DNA from: Rhodospirillales bacterium
Lineage (GTDB): Bacteria; Pseudomonadota; Alphaproteobacteria; Rhodospirillales; Magnetospirillaceae
Reading direction: 5' to 3'
NCBI GenBank assembly: GCA_019455065.1
Contig: JACFNC010000007.1
Span: forward strand, 151,165-215,164
DNA: 64,000 nt
Under the pieces are notes generated by a model that saw only the letters and a list, made by a program, of their open reading frames with translations, searched no databases and was not told the origin of the DNA. Numbering within the stretch: the first letter of the stretch is position 1; every line of letters begins with the position of its first letter. Position numbers and translations under genes: made by a program. Below, one piece after another: positions 44,750-52,960 of this stretch.

Positions 44750-46090
44750 GTGGGCAAGAGTTTCAACACCATCCAGTTCCACGCCGACCGCTGCGACGGC
44801 TGCGGCGACTGCATGACCGCCTGCGCCCAGGCCAAGGCGGGCACGGACGACCTGGCGCAGTCGCGCATCCGCATCGTGCCGGCCGGCGGCGGGGTCTACG
44901 AGCTGGCCCTGTGCCGCCAGTGCGGCGATCCCAAATGCGTGATGAACTGCCCGTCCGGCGCGCTGACCAAGAACGCGGCCACCGGCGTCATCGACTGGGA
45001 CTGGGGCAAGTGCGTCAACTGCCTGTTGTGCACGGTGGGCTGCGCCTATGCCGGCATCGTGTTCGAGGCCGAGGTCGGCCACGTCACCAAATGCGACACC
45101 TGCGACGGCGACCCGGCCTGCGTCAAGGTGTGCCCGCACGGCGCCCTGGAATACAAGACGGTGGCCGGCATCTTCAACGAGTACGGCGACAAGGAGGACC
45201 TGTTCGCCCCCGGCCTGTCGGCCTGCCAGGGCTGCAACTCGGAACTGCTGATCCGCCACACCCTGCGCAAGGTGGGGCCGGAGACGGTGGTGGCGGCGCC
45301 GCCCGGCTGCATTCCCGGCATGGGCACGGTGGGCTACAACGGCAAGACCGGCTGCAAGGTGCCGATCTTCCACCCGCTGCTGACCAACACCGCCTCGATG
45401 CTGGCGGGTTTGAAGAAGCAGTACAACCGCATGGGCCGCGACGTCACCATGCTGGCCCTGGCCGGCGACGGCGGCACCGCCGACGTCGGCTTCCAGTCGC
45501 TGTCGGGGGCGGCCGAGCGCAACGACCAGATGCTGTTCGTGTGCGTCGACAACGAAGGCTACATGAACACCGGCATGCAGGCCTCGGGCGCCACCTCGTT
45601 CGGGTCCTGGACCTCGACCACTCCGGTCGGCTCGGCGATGAAGGGCAAGAGCACCGAGGCCAAGAACCTGCCGGTGGTGATGATGATGCACAACTGCTCC
45701 TACGTCGCCACCGCGTCCACGGCCTTCCTCGAGGACTATTACGCCAAGCTGGAGAAGGCGATCGAGGCGTCGAAGCACGGCATGGCCTATCTGCACGTCT
45801 ACGCGCCCTGCCCGACGGGCTGGCGCTTCTCCTCGGCGATGACCACCCAGGTCTGCCGCATGCAGGTGCTGTCGAACTTCGTGACGCTGTGGGAGTTCGA
45901 GCCGGGGCGGGGCCTGCGCTTCACCCATCCGGTGGACCGGCCGCGCACGATCGAGGAATATCTGAAGCTGATCGGCAAGTACAAGCACCTGGAGCCCGAG
46001 CAGGTGGCGCACATCCGGAAGTCGGTGCACGACAAGGTGGCGTTCCTGAAGCGCTTCGCGGCGGCCGACGCGGCCGCGGCGGCGGGGTAG
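44750..46090 (+). CDS. padI: Phenylglyoxylate:acceptor oxidoreductase, beta subunit with Fe-S domain
   Basis: A 446-residue fusion. Residues 1-145 form a polyferredoxin-like domain with at least three cysteine groups (CDGCGDCMTACAQAK, CRQCGDPKCVMNCPSGA, CVNCLLCTVGCAYAG, plus CDTCDGDPACVKVCP). The rest is the TPP-binding beta subunit with CQGCNSELLIRHTLRKVG, GCIPGMGTVGYNG and the TPP/Mg motif LAGDGGTADVGFQSLSGAAERN. It carries out the C-C cleavage of phenylglyoxylate. GTG 44750 with GGAGCGGAG upstream is used. The 128-base gap before it holds a palindromic element. Confidence 0.9.
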   Translation: MGKSFNTIQFHADRCDGCGDCMTACAQAKAGTDDLAQSRIRIVPAGGGVYELALCRQCGDPKCVMNCPSGALTKNAATGVIDWDWGKCVNCLLCTVGCAYAGIVFEAEVGHVTKCDTCDGDPACVKVCPHGALEYKTVAGIFNEYGDKEDLFAPGLSACQGCNSELLIRHTLRKVGPETVVAAPPGCIPGMGTVGYNGKTGCKVPIFHPLLTNTASMLAGLKKQYNRMGRDVTMLALAGDGGTADVGFQSLSGAAERNDQMLFVCVDNEGYMNTGMQASGATSFGSWTSTTPVGSAMKGKSTEAKNLPVVMMMHNCSYVATASTAFLEDYYAKLEKAIEASKHGMAYLHVYAPCPTGWRFSSAMTTQVCRMQVLSNFVTLWEFEPGRGLRFTHPVDRPRTIEEYLKLIGKYKHLEPEQVAHIRKSVHDKVAFLKRFAAADAAAAAG

Positions 46091-46111
46091 GGGGCCTCAC
46101 CGCATCCCGTC

Positions 46112-46171
46112 CGTCATTCCCGCGCAAGCGGGAATCCACGCCATGGACCCCCGCTTGCGCGGGGGTGACGG
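46112..46171. repeat. Palindromic intergenic element, type A
   Basis: Hairpins CATTCCCGCGCAAGCGGGAAT and GACCCCCGCTTGCGCGGGGGT are joined by CCACGCCATG. It is nearly identical to the copy at 57758-57817. It lies between padI and padJ. Confidence 0.85.
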
Positions 46172-46267
46172 AAGGAAGGGCGGAAGAGGGAATCTAACGA
46201 ACCAAGCCGCCGGCGCCAACGACCGGCGGCGGCAACGTGATCGAGAAGAGAGAGGGGCCCGAAGTCC

Positions 46268-47581
46268 ATGACCACGCATGGCGACGTCAAGTACATGTTC
46301 CAGCCCGAGGCCGAGACCATGCCGCGGGCCAAGCTGGCCGAGTTGCAGTTCCAGCGCCTGAAGGACACGCTGCGCCGCGCCTATGACAACGTGCCGCACT
46401 ACAAGCGCGCCTTCGACGCCGCCGGCGTCACCCCGGACGATTTGAAGACGCTGGCCGACCTGGCGCGCTTTCCGTTCACGGTGAAGACCGACCTGCGCGA
46501 CAACTACCCCTTCGGCCTGTTCGCGGTGCCGCGCCAGCAGGTGATCCGCCTGCACGCCTCGTCGGGCACCACCGGCAAGCCGACGGTGGTGGGCTATACG
46601 CGGGGCGACCTCGACAACTGGGCCGATTTGATGGCGCGCTCGATGGCCTCGGCCGGGGCGCGCCCCGGCGACGTGATCCACAACGCCTATGGCTACGGCC
46701 TGTTCACCGGCGGCCTGGGCGCCCATTACGGGGCCGAGCGGCTGGGCGCCACCGTCACCCCGATGTCGGGCGGCAACACCGAGAAGCAGATCCAGCTGAT
46801 GGTGGACTTCGACGCCGCCATCCTGTGCGCCACCCCCTCCTATGCGCTGAACATCGCCGAGGTGGCCGAGCACGAGGGCGTGGACCTGCGCAAGTCGAAC
46901 CTGCGCGTGGGCCTGTTCGGGGCCGAGCCGTGGAGCGAGGCGATGCGCAAGGAGCTGGACGAGCGCCTCGGCATCCGCGCCACCGACGTCTACGGCCTGT
47001 CCGAGATCATGGGCCCCGGCGTGGCGGTGGAGTGCGAGCAGCGCAACGGCCTGCACGGCTGGGAGGACCACTTCCTGTTCGAGGTCGTCGACCCCGAGAC
47101 GATGCAGCCCCTGCCCTTCGGCGCGGCCGGCGAGCTGGTCATCACCACGCTGACCAAGCAGGCCCTGCCGATGATCCGCTATCGCACGCGCGACATCACG
47201 CGCCTGACCGACGAGCCCTGCGCCTGCGGCCGGACGCATCTGCGCATCCTGCGCGTGACCGGGCGCAACGACGACATGCTGATCATCCGCGGCGTCAACG
47301 TGTATCCCAGCCAGGTCGAGGCGGTGCTGGTGGGCTTCCCCGGCATCGAGCCGCACTATCAGTTGGTGGTGACGCGCGAAGGCAGCCTCGACCACCTGGC
47401 CGCCGAGATCGAGGCGGCGCCGACCCTGCCCAGCGCCGACTACGACGCCACCGCCAAGGCCATCCAGCACCACATCAAGAGCCTGATCGGCGTGACCTGC
47501 AAGGTGGTGATCAAACGCCCCGGCGAGGTGCCGCGCTCGCAGGGCAAGGCGGTGCGGGTGCGGGATTTGCGGGGGAAGTAG
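46268..47581 (+). CDS. padJ: Phenylacetate-CoA ligase
   Basis: A 437-residue AMP-forming ligase of the PaaK type. Motifs are LHASSGTTGKPTVVGYT (phosphate loop), YGYGLFTGGLGAHYGAERLGATVTP, DVYGLSEIMGPGVAVEC, MIRYRTRDITRL and the C-terminal hinge GRNDDMLIIRGVNVYPSQVE. It activates phenylacetate to phenylacetyl-CoA, the PadBCD substrate. ATG 46268 follows GAGAGGGGCCCGAAGTCC. A typical PaaK is about this length. The last gene of the pad block. Confidence 0.93.
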   Translation: MTTHGDVKYMFQPEAETMPRAKLAELQFQRLKDTLRRAYDNVPHYKRAFDAAGVTPDDLKTLADLARFPFTVKTDLRDNYPFGLFAVPRQQVIRLHASSGTTGKPTVVGYTRGDLDNWADLMARSMASAGARPGDVIHNAYGYGLFTGGLGAHYGAERLGATVTPMSGGNTEKQIQLMVDFDAAILCATPSYALNIAEVAEHEGVDLRKSNLRVGLFGAEPWSEAMRKELDERLGIRATDVYGLSEIMGPGVAVECEQRNGLHGWEDHFLFEVVDPETMQPLPFGAAGELVITTLTKQALPMIRYRTRDITRLTDEPCACGRTHLRILRVTGRNDDMLIIRGVNVYPSQVEAVLVGFPGIEPHYQLVVTREGSLDHLAAEIEAAPTLPSADYDATAKAIQHHIKSLIGVTCKVVIKRPGEVPRSQGKAVRVRDLRGK

Positions 47582-47607
47582 GGGGCGGCCAGACCGTCCC
47601 CATCCCC

Positions 47608-47640
47608 GTCATTGCGAGAAGCGCAGCGACGAAGCAATCC
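47608..47640. repeat. Intergenic repeat, type B
   Basis: The stretch GTCATTGCGAGAAGCG-CAGCGACGAAGCAATCC has related copies near 59165-59246 (with a facing inverse) and 63877-63911. The shared core is ATTGCGA-N-AGC and CGACGAAGCAATCC. Such elements are common between genes in this group of bacteria. Confidence 0.75.
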
Positions 47641-47693
47641 AAGGCCGGCGGCATTCCGCCGGCCGTTCTTGTTTCGCGGCAACCACTTGGCAA

Positions 47694-47739
47694 ATTGTAG
47701 CTACGAATTGGTTGCGTCCCATTGCGCCGTAGCTACAAT
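47694..47739 (+). promoter_or_regulatory. brnTA operator with paired GTAGCTAC sites
   Basis: Arms ATTGTAGCTACG (47694-47705) and CGTAGCTACAAT (47728-47739) form a perfect 12-base inverted repeat. Each arm contains the 8-base palindrome GTAGCTAC; their centres are 32 bases apart, about three helical turns. The right arm ends seven bases before the brnT start. This fits autorepression by two BrnA dimers. Confidence 0.65.
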
Positions 47740-47745
47740 CTGCCC

Positions 47746-48012
47746 ATGTGCGAATGGGACGACGACAAGCGGGCCGCCAACATCGAGAAGCATGGCGTGG
47801 ATTTCAGCGTCGCGCGCGATTTCGACTGGGATACGGCCCTGACGTTGGAAGACGACCGCCAGGACTATGGCGAGCCCCGCTTCGTCTCCATTGGATTTAT
47901 CGGTCCCCGCCTGCATGTCCTGGTGTGGACGACCCGCAGCGAACGGCTGCGGGTCATCAGCTTGCGGAAGGCCAATGCCCGGGAGGTCCAACGTTATGCC
48001 GAAAGCATCTGA
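47746..48012 (+). CDS. brnT: BrnT-family toxin
   Basis: An 88-residue DUF497 (BrnT) RNase-like toxin. It starts at ATG 47746 (MCEWDDDKRAANIEKHGVDF) and shows the family features WDDDKRAANIEKHGV, the DWDTALTLEDDRQDYGEPR core, LHVLVWTTRSERLRVISLRKAN and AREVQRYAE. BrnT cleaves RNA and is neutralised by BrnA. The upstream in-frame ATG 47722 lies inside the operator and is rejected. The 3' end overlaps brnA by 17 bases. Confidence 0.9.
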   Translation: MCEWDDDKRAANIEKHGVDFSVARDFDWDTALTLEDDRQDYGEPRFVSIGFIGPRLHVLVWTTRSERLRVISLRKANAREVQRYAESI

Positions 48013-48292
48013 CGATCGCGCCTTGCGTGAGCGGGCGCTGCGTTCTATGGGCGACATTTCGCCCGAAGAGGAGCGGCGGATCGACGCCGGCATCGCGGCC
48101 GATCCCGACAACCCGGAGCTGGACGCGGCCTTCTTCGCCCGCGCGAAGCACGGGCGTGGTCCGCAACGGGCGCCCACCAAGCAACTGGTATCGCTTCGCC
48201 TCGATCCCGAGGTGGTGGAACACTTCCGCGCCACCGGCCCCGGCTGGCAACGGCGTATGAACGAGGCGCTGCGGAAGGCGGCGGGGTTGTAG
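47996..48292 (+). CDS. brnA: BrnA-family antitoxin
   Basis: A 98-residue antitoxin. The N-terminal part (DISPEEERRIDAGIAADPDNPELDAAFFARA) binds toxin. The C-terminal ribbon-helix-helix (VSLRLDPEVVEHFRATGPGWQRRMNEALRKA) binds DNA. It overlaps brnT, as usual for this module, and likely represses through the GTAGCTAC pair upstream. Confidence 0.9.
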   Translation: MPKASDDRALRERALRSMGDISPEEERRIDAGIAADPDNPELDAAFFARAKHGRGPQRAPTKQLVSLRLDPEVVEHFRATGPGWQRRMNEALRKAAGL

Positions 48293-48310
48293 GCACCGCC
48301 CGCCCAAAAC

Positions 48311-48339
48311 AAAAATCCTCACATGAAGCGAGGATTTTT
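48311..48339. terminator. Bidirectional terminator of brnTA and the tracrRNA
   Basis: AAAAATCCTC (48311-48320) and GAGGATTTTT (48330-48339) form a perfect ten-base stem with a nine-base loop, giving A/T tracts at both ends. It ends the brnTA message on the plus strand and the tracrRNA on the minus strand. Confidence 0.85.
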
Positions 48340-48425
48340 CCGGCAAGTGACCTTGGGATGCCGAGCCCGCACAAGGGGTCCAATTTGCTTGCGAAAAGCA
48401 GACCGCCTCTCGATTTGCTACACCT
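48311..48425 (-). ncRNA. tracrRNA of the type II-C system
   Basis: On the minus strand, positions 48423 down to about 48387 form an anti-repeat. GTGTAGCAAATCGAGAG is identical to 17 bases of the CRISPR repeat as written on the plus strand, and the rest (GCGGTCTGC, CGCAAGC) pairs with the remaining repeat with small bulges. A tail of about 75 bases follows and ends in the hairpin at 48311-48339 with a T-run. This reading places the tracrRNA opposite to cas9 and the crRNA on the minus strand as well. The promoter should lie at about 48426-48465, shared with the cas9 upstream region; its boxes are not clear. The 5' end is approximate. Confidence 0.8.
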
Positions 48426-48467
48426 AAGTTGGTATCATGATCGACAAATTCGCGCAAGGGGGGCGGC

Positions 48468-51400
48468 ATGCAGGAACGCGTTTTCGGCCTGGACATCGGC
48501 ACCACCTCGATCGGCTTCGCCGTCATCGACTTCGACGCGGGCAGGCAGGTCGGCCATATCCATCGCCTCGGCGTGCGGATATTCCCCGAGGCCCGCGATC
48601 CGGACGGTACCCCGCTCAACCAACAGCGCCGGGCCAAGCGGATGATGCGCCGCCAGTTGCGGCGGCGCCGGGAGCGGCGGAGAGCGCTGAACGAGGCTCT
48701 GCGCGATGCCGGCCTCTTGCCGGCTTTCGACAAGGCCAAGGGCTCGGCATGGGCGAAGACGATGACGGCCGACCCTTATTCGCTTCGCCGGCGGGGAATT
48801 GATGAAAAGGAAAAGCTCGACGTCTACGAACTCGGGCGCGCCCTCTACCACCTTGCCAAGCGGCGTCACTTCAAGGGGCGCGATCTCGCCGAAGGGGAGC
48901 AGGAAGACGTAGCCCCGGACGAGAAGGAGGCCGGGACCCAACGCGACTCCACGCTCGCCGCCCTGCATCGTGAGGGGGTCACGCTCGGCGCCTGGCTGGC
49001 GGCGAAGAAGGCGGATGCCGCCAAAGGGGCGCCGCCGGCCGAACGACGGCGAGGCGTCCACGCCGACCGCAACGCGGTGGAGGCGGAGTTCGAGGCCCTG
49101 TGGGCGGCGCAGTCTCGTCACCATCCGATATTGCGGGATCAGGCCTTCAAGGAGACGGTCCGGGACGCGATCTTCTTCCAACGCCCGGTGTTTTGGCGCA
49201 CCGGCACCCTGGACGCCTGCCGCTTCATGCCGGGCGAGCCGCCATGCCCGAAGGGATCGTGGCTGTCTCAGCAGCGGCGCATGCTGGAGAAGCTCAACAA
49301 CCTCGCGCTGGCTGGCGGCAACCAGAGGACGCTCGAACCGGAGGAACGGGCGGCGATCCTGGCGAAGCTGCAGACTCAGGGGTCGATGACCTGGGGCGGC
49401 GTCCGCGACGCCCTCAAGCCGCTCTACGCGGCACGAGGCGAGAACGGCGCCCACAGAGCCCTGAACTTCAATCTCGAGCTGGGCGGCGACAAGGGCCTTC
49501 CCGGCAACAAGGTCGAGGCGGATCTCGCCAAGGTGTTCGGCGCCGCGTGGCCGGCGCACCCCCACAAGCAGGCGATCCGCGACGCCGTGCATGAGCGGTT
49601 GTGGTCCGCAGACTACGGGCGCACCCGGGACGGCAAGCGCGTCGTCATCCTGGCGGAGACCGACCGCAAGGCCCGCCGTGCGGAGGCGGTGCGGTCGTTC
49701 ATCGCTGATTTCGGCATCACCCAGGAACAGGCCGCCGCTCTAGGGTCTCTGACCTTTCCCGCCGGTTGGGAGCCGTTTTCCGCCGGCGCCCTGCGCGCCT
49801 TCCTGCCTAAACTGGAACAGGGTTTCCGCATGGGTGACCTGCTGGCCGGGCCGAGTTGGGAGGCATGGCGCGACGAAACCTTCCCCGACCGCGAGCGCCC
49901 CACCGGCGAAATCCGCGACCTCCTGCCCAGTCCGGCGGAGAAGGAGGAGCAGGAGCGCATCGCCAAGCTGCGCAACCCCACCGTCGTGCGGGTGCAGAAC
50001 GAGTTGCGCAAGGTGGTCAACAACCTCATCCGCGCCCATGGCAAGCCCGACCGCATCCGTGTCGAACTGGCGCGAGAAGTAGGCAAGTCGAAGCGCGAGC
50101 GCGAAGAGGACCAGGCGCGCATCCGCCGAAACGAAGGCGAACGTAAAAAGGCCAGGGCCGATCTCGCCTCCAAAGGGATAACCGATCCCTCTCGCGACGA
50201 CATCGAAAAATGGCTGCTGTGGCAGGAATGCGGAAAGTTCGACCCGTATTCCGGCCAAGCGATCGGCTTCGATGACCTTTTCAAGAACAATATTTTCCAA
50301 GTCGAGCACATCTGGCCGCGCTCGACGTCGCTGGACGACGGCTTCGCCAACAAGACGCTGTGCCATCGCGACTGGAACCTGCGCAAGAACAATCGCATGC
50401 CGTACGAGGCGTTCGGGCACACCGAGGAATGGGCGGCGATGAAGGACCGCATGTGGAAGAACGTGGTCGAGAAGCGCATGCCCAAGGGCAAGGCGGTGCG
50501 CTTCTGCCGCGAGGAGCCGCTGCCCGACGACTTCACCGCCCGGCAGTTGAACGACACCGGCTTTGCGGCGCGGCAGGCCGTGGCGTTTCTCAAGAGGCTG
50601 TGGCCCGATGTGGGGCCGGAGGCGCCGGTCAGCGTGCAGACCGTCTCCGGCCGCGTCACCGCCCAGTTGCGGCGGCTGTGGCAGCTCAACAACATCCTGT
50701 CCGACGACGGCGAGAAGACCCGCGCCGACCACCGCCACCACGCCGTTGACGCGCTGGTCGTGGCCTGCGCGCACCCAGGCGTGACGCAACGCCTCTCCCG
50801 CTACTGGCAGGACAAGGACAATCCGGCCGCCCAGCGCCCCCATCTCCCACAACCGTGGCCGACCATTCGCGTGGCTGCCGAGAAGGCGGTGGCCGACATC
50901 GTGGTCTCGCATAGGGTGCGCAAGAAGGTCTCGGGGCCGCTGCACAAGGAGACCACCTACGGCGACACCGGCCAGGACGTGACGACGAAGACCGGCGTCT
51001 ACCGGCAGTTCGTCACCCGCAAGAGGGTCGAGGCCCTGACCAAGGGTGAGCTTGACGACATCGTTGATGACAGGGTGCGTGGCATCGTCAAGGAGTGGGT
51101 CGAGGATCACGGTGGCGATCCGAAAAAGGCCTTCGCGGCCTATCCACGCCTCGGCAACGGGCCGGAAATCCGGAAAGTGCGCCTGCATGTCAAACAGCAA
51201 CTGCGGCTGATGGCGCCGGTATCCACCGGCTATGCCGATCTGGGCGCCAATCACCACATCGCCATCTACCGCCGGGCCGACGGCAAGGCAGACTTCGAGG
51301 TCGTCAGTCTCTACGAGGCCACTCGGCGACTGGCGCGCCACGAGCCGGTGGTGCGGCGCGACCGCGGGGATGGGGCGGCCTTCGTCATGTCTCTGGCGCC

Positions 51401-51614
51401 GGGAGATGCCGTTGAGTTGCGGAACGGGGACAAGAGCGGGAAATGGATCGTATGTGGAATAGCTTCGAAGGGGCAGATCGAACTCGTGGATCACCGGGAT
51501 GCATCGGAGGGTAGAAATTCGAAATTTTCCCCGCGGGTGGGCGGTCTAATAGATCGAAATCCGCGAAAACTGGCCGTGGACCCGATTGGCGAAATCAGGC
51601 GCGCAGGCGATTGA
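48468..51614 (+). CDS. cas9: Cas9, type II-C
   Basis: A 1048-residue compact Cas9. RuvC-I: FGLDIGTTSIGFAVID with D9. Arginine-rich bridge helix: RRAKRMMRRQLRRRRERRR. RuvC-II: RIRVELAREVGKS with E533. HNH: FQVEHIWPRSTSLDDGF with H614, and NKTLCHRDWNLRKNN. RuvC-III: HRHHAVDALVVA with H758 and D761. All catalytic residues are present, so both nuclease sites should be active. Length and the absence of cas4 or csn2 place it in II-C. It is guided by crRNA-tracrRNA to cut invading DNA. The PAM cannot be derived. cas1 starts ten bases later. Confidence 0.97.
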   Translation: MQERVFGLDIGTTSIGFAVIDFDAGRQVGHIHRLGVRIFPEARDPDGTPLNQQRRAKRMMRRQLRRRRERRRALNEALRDAGLLPAFDKAKGSAWAKTMTADPYSLRRRGIDEKEKLDVYELGRALYHLAKRRHFKGRDLAEGEQEDVAPDEKEAGTQRDSTLAALHREGVTLGAWLAAKKADAAKGAPPAERRRGVHADRNAVEAEFEALWAAQSRHHPILRDQAFKETVRDAIFFQRPVFWRTGTLDACRFMPGEPPCPKGSWLSQQRRMLEKLNNLALAGGNQRTLEPEERAAILAKLQTQGSMTWGGVRDALKPLYAARGENGAHRALNFNLELGGDKGLPGNKVEADLAKVFGAAWPAHPHKQAIRDAVHERLWSADYGRTRDGKRVVILAETDRKARRAEAVRSFIADFGITQEQAAALGSLTFPAGWEPFSAGALRAFLPKLEQGFRMGDLLAGPSWEAWRDETFPDRERPTGEIRDLLPSPAEKEEQERIAKLRNPTVVRVQNELRKVVNNLIRAHGKPDRIRVELAREVGKSKREREEDQARIRRNEGERKKARADLASKGITDPSRDDIEKWLLWQECGKFDPYSGQAIGFDDLFKNNIFQVEHIWPRSTSLDDGFANKTLCHRDWNLRKNNRMPYEAFGHTEEWAAMKDRMWKNVVEKRMPKGKAVRFCREEPLPDDFTARQLNDTGFAARQAVAFLKRLWPDVGPEAPVSVQTVSGRVTAQLRRLWQLNNILSDDGEKTRADHRHHAVDALVVACAHPGVTQRLSRYWQDKDNPAAQRPHLPQPWPTIRVAAEKAVADIVVSHRVRKKVSGPLHKETTYGDTGQDVTTKTGVYRQFVTRKRVEALTKGELDDIVDDRVRGIVKEWVEDHGGDPKKAFAAYPRLGNGPEIRKVRLHVKQQLRLMAPVSTGYADLGANHHIAIYRRADGKADFEVVSLYEATRRLARHEPVVRRDRGDGAAFVMSLAPGDAVELRNGDKSGKWIVCGIASKGQIELVDHRDASEGRNSKFSPRVGGLIDRNPRKLAVDPIGEIRRAGD

Positions 51615-51623
51615 CAGCGACTG

Positions 51624-52559
51624 ATGCTGCGGAAGACGGTTGAGATCGCAACGCCCGGCACCCGCCTTTCGGTCGCGCACCGGCAACTCGTCATCGAGCG
51701 ACCGGACCAGCCCCGAGCGACCCTACCCATCGAGGATCTGGGCGTCGTGGTGGTGGACGATGCCCGGGCCACCTATACCCAGGCGGTGTTCATCGAGTTG
51801 CTGGCGGCCGGGGCGACGGTGATGGTGACGGGGCGCGACCATCTTCCAGTCGGCATGATGCTGCCACTCGACGCTCACCACGTGCAGACCGAACGTCATC
51901 GGGCGCAGGTGGACGCCGGCCGGCCCCTCAAGAAGCGGCTGTGGCAGGCGCTGGTGAGGGCGAAGATCGCCCTGCAGGGCGACGTGCTGCGAACGTTCGG
52001 CGGCGAGGACGGTGGCTTGGGCTGCATGGCGCGGCGGGTGCGGTCGGGCGACCCCGACAATCTGGAGGCACAGGCCGCGCAACGCTACTGGCCGCGCCTG
52101 TTCGGCCCCGATTTCCGGCGCGACAGGACAGCCGAGGGAATCAACGCCCTTCTTAACTACGGCTACGCGGTGGTGCGCGCCGCCACGGCGCGGGCGGTGG
52201 TCGCCTCGGGCCTCATTCCATCCCTCGGCGTATTTCACAAGAACAGGGGCAATCCATTCTGCCTCGCCGACGACCTTCTGGAACCGTACCGGCCGTTCGT
52301 GGATTGGCGCGTCCGCCTGCTGTGCGACGAGTCCGGCACGGAAGTGCCGTCGCTCGACCATCGGCCGAATCGCGCCGCCCTGCTGTCGCTGTTCAACGAG
52401 ACGGTGGTGGTGGAGGGACGCCGGCTGCCGTTTCTCCTGGCCATCCAGACCGGCGCGGTTTCGCTGTGTCGAGCGCTGGTCGGTGAGGGGAAAACCCTCG
52501 CCTTGCCCGAGGGGCTGCCTATCGGCATCGCTTCCGACGAGGACAAAGAGGCCGACTGA
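51624..52559 (+). CDS. cas1: Cas1 integrase
   Basis: A 311-residue Cas1 of the type II form. It has the N-terminal beta domain (RLSVAHRQLVIERPDQPRATLPIEDLGVVVVDD) and the helical catalytic domain with ALLNYGYAVVRAATARAVVASGLIPSLGVFHKNRGNPFCLADDLLEPYRPFVD. Here the metal-binding His and Asp/Glu are visible. It integrates new spacers with Cas2. The stop overlaps the cas2 start (TGATG). Confidence 0.96.
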   Translation: MLRKTVEIATPGTRLSVAHRQLVIERPDQPRATLPIEDLGVVVVDDARATYTQAVFIELLAAGATVMVTGRDHLPVGMMLPLDAHHVQTERHRAQVDAGRPLKKRLWQALVRAKIALQGDVLRTFGGEDGGLGCMARRVRSGDPDNLEAQAAQRYWPRLFGPDFRRDRTAEGINALLNYGYAVVRAATARAVVASGLIPSLGVFHKNRGNPFCLADDLLEPYRPFVDWRVRLLCDESGTEVPSLDHRPNRAALLSLFNETVVVEGRRLPFLLAIQTGAVSLCRALVGEGKTLALPEGLPIGIASDEDKEAD

Positions 52560-52909
52560 TGGTACGGCGGCCGGTCCCGCAATTGCCCTGGGGGTGGCGC
52601 TCGATGTGGGTCATTGCCATGTTCGACCTTCCGACGCTCACCCCGCAGGACCGCAAAGCGTATACCCGCTTTCGCAAGGACCTGATCGAGGACGGCTTCA
52701 CCATGATGCAGTACTCGGTCTATTGTCGGCATTGCGCCTCGATCGAGAACGCCGAGGTTCATGCCAAGCGCATGGGGGAGAAGGTGCCGGCGGCCGGCGA
52801 GGTGCGTTTCATCACCATCACCGACAAGCAGTTCGGTCGGATCAGGGTCTATGTGGGGAAAAAACGCCAGTCCACGCCGCCATCGCCGTCCCAGATGGAG
52901 CTATTCTAG
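52559..52909 (+). CDS. cas2: Cas2
   Basis: A 116-residue Cas2. The ferredoxin-like core begins MWVIAMFDLPTLTPQDRKAYTRFRKDL and continues GFTMMQYSVYCRHC and VRFITITDKQF. The start may be ATG 52559, overlapping the cas1 stop, or ATG 52604, just before the core; the 15 extra residues (MVRRPVPQLPWGWRS) occur in other type II Cas2 proteins. It forms the integration complex with Cas1. Confidence 0.93.
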   Translation: MVRRPVPQLPWGWRSMWVIAMFDLPTLTPQDRKAYTRFRKDLIEDGFTMMQYSVYCRHCASIENAEVHAKRMGEKVPAAGEVRFITITDKQFGRIRVYVGKKRQSTPPSPSQMELF

Positions 52910-52960
52910 CTCCGTGGGACGCCGAATGACGTGTTGTTTCAACGGGTTGCCACCGGGGCA

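Noticed and set aside
41265..46090. Indolepyruvate or 2-oxoglutarate:ferredoxin oxidoreductase instead of PadEFGHI
   Set aside because: The five-subunit order with an FAD subunit between alpha and beta, plus padBCD and a phenylacetate-CoA ligase on either side, fits phenylglyoxylate oxidoreductase better. Specificity still needs biochemical proof.
48380..48468. tracrRNA on the plus strand running into cas9
   Set aside because: That orientation has no terminator before the cas9 start and no tail, while the minus strand has a tail and a strong terminator.
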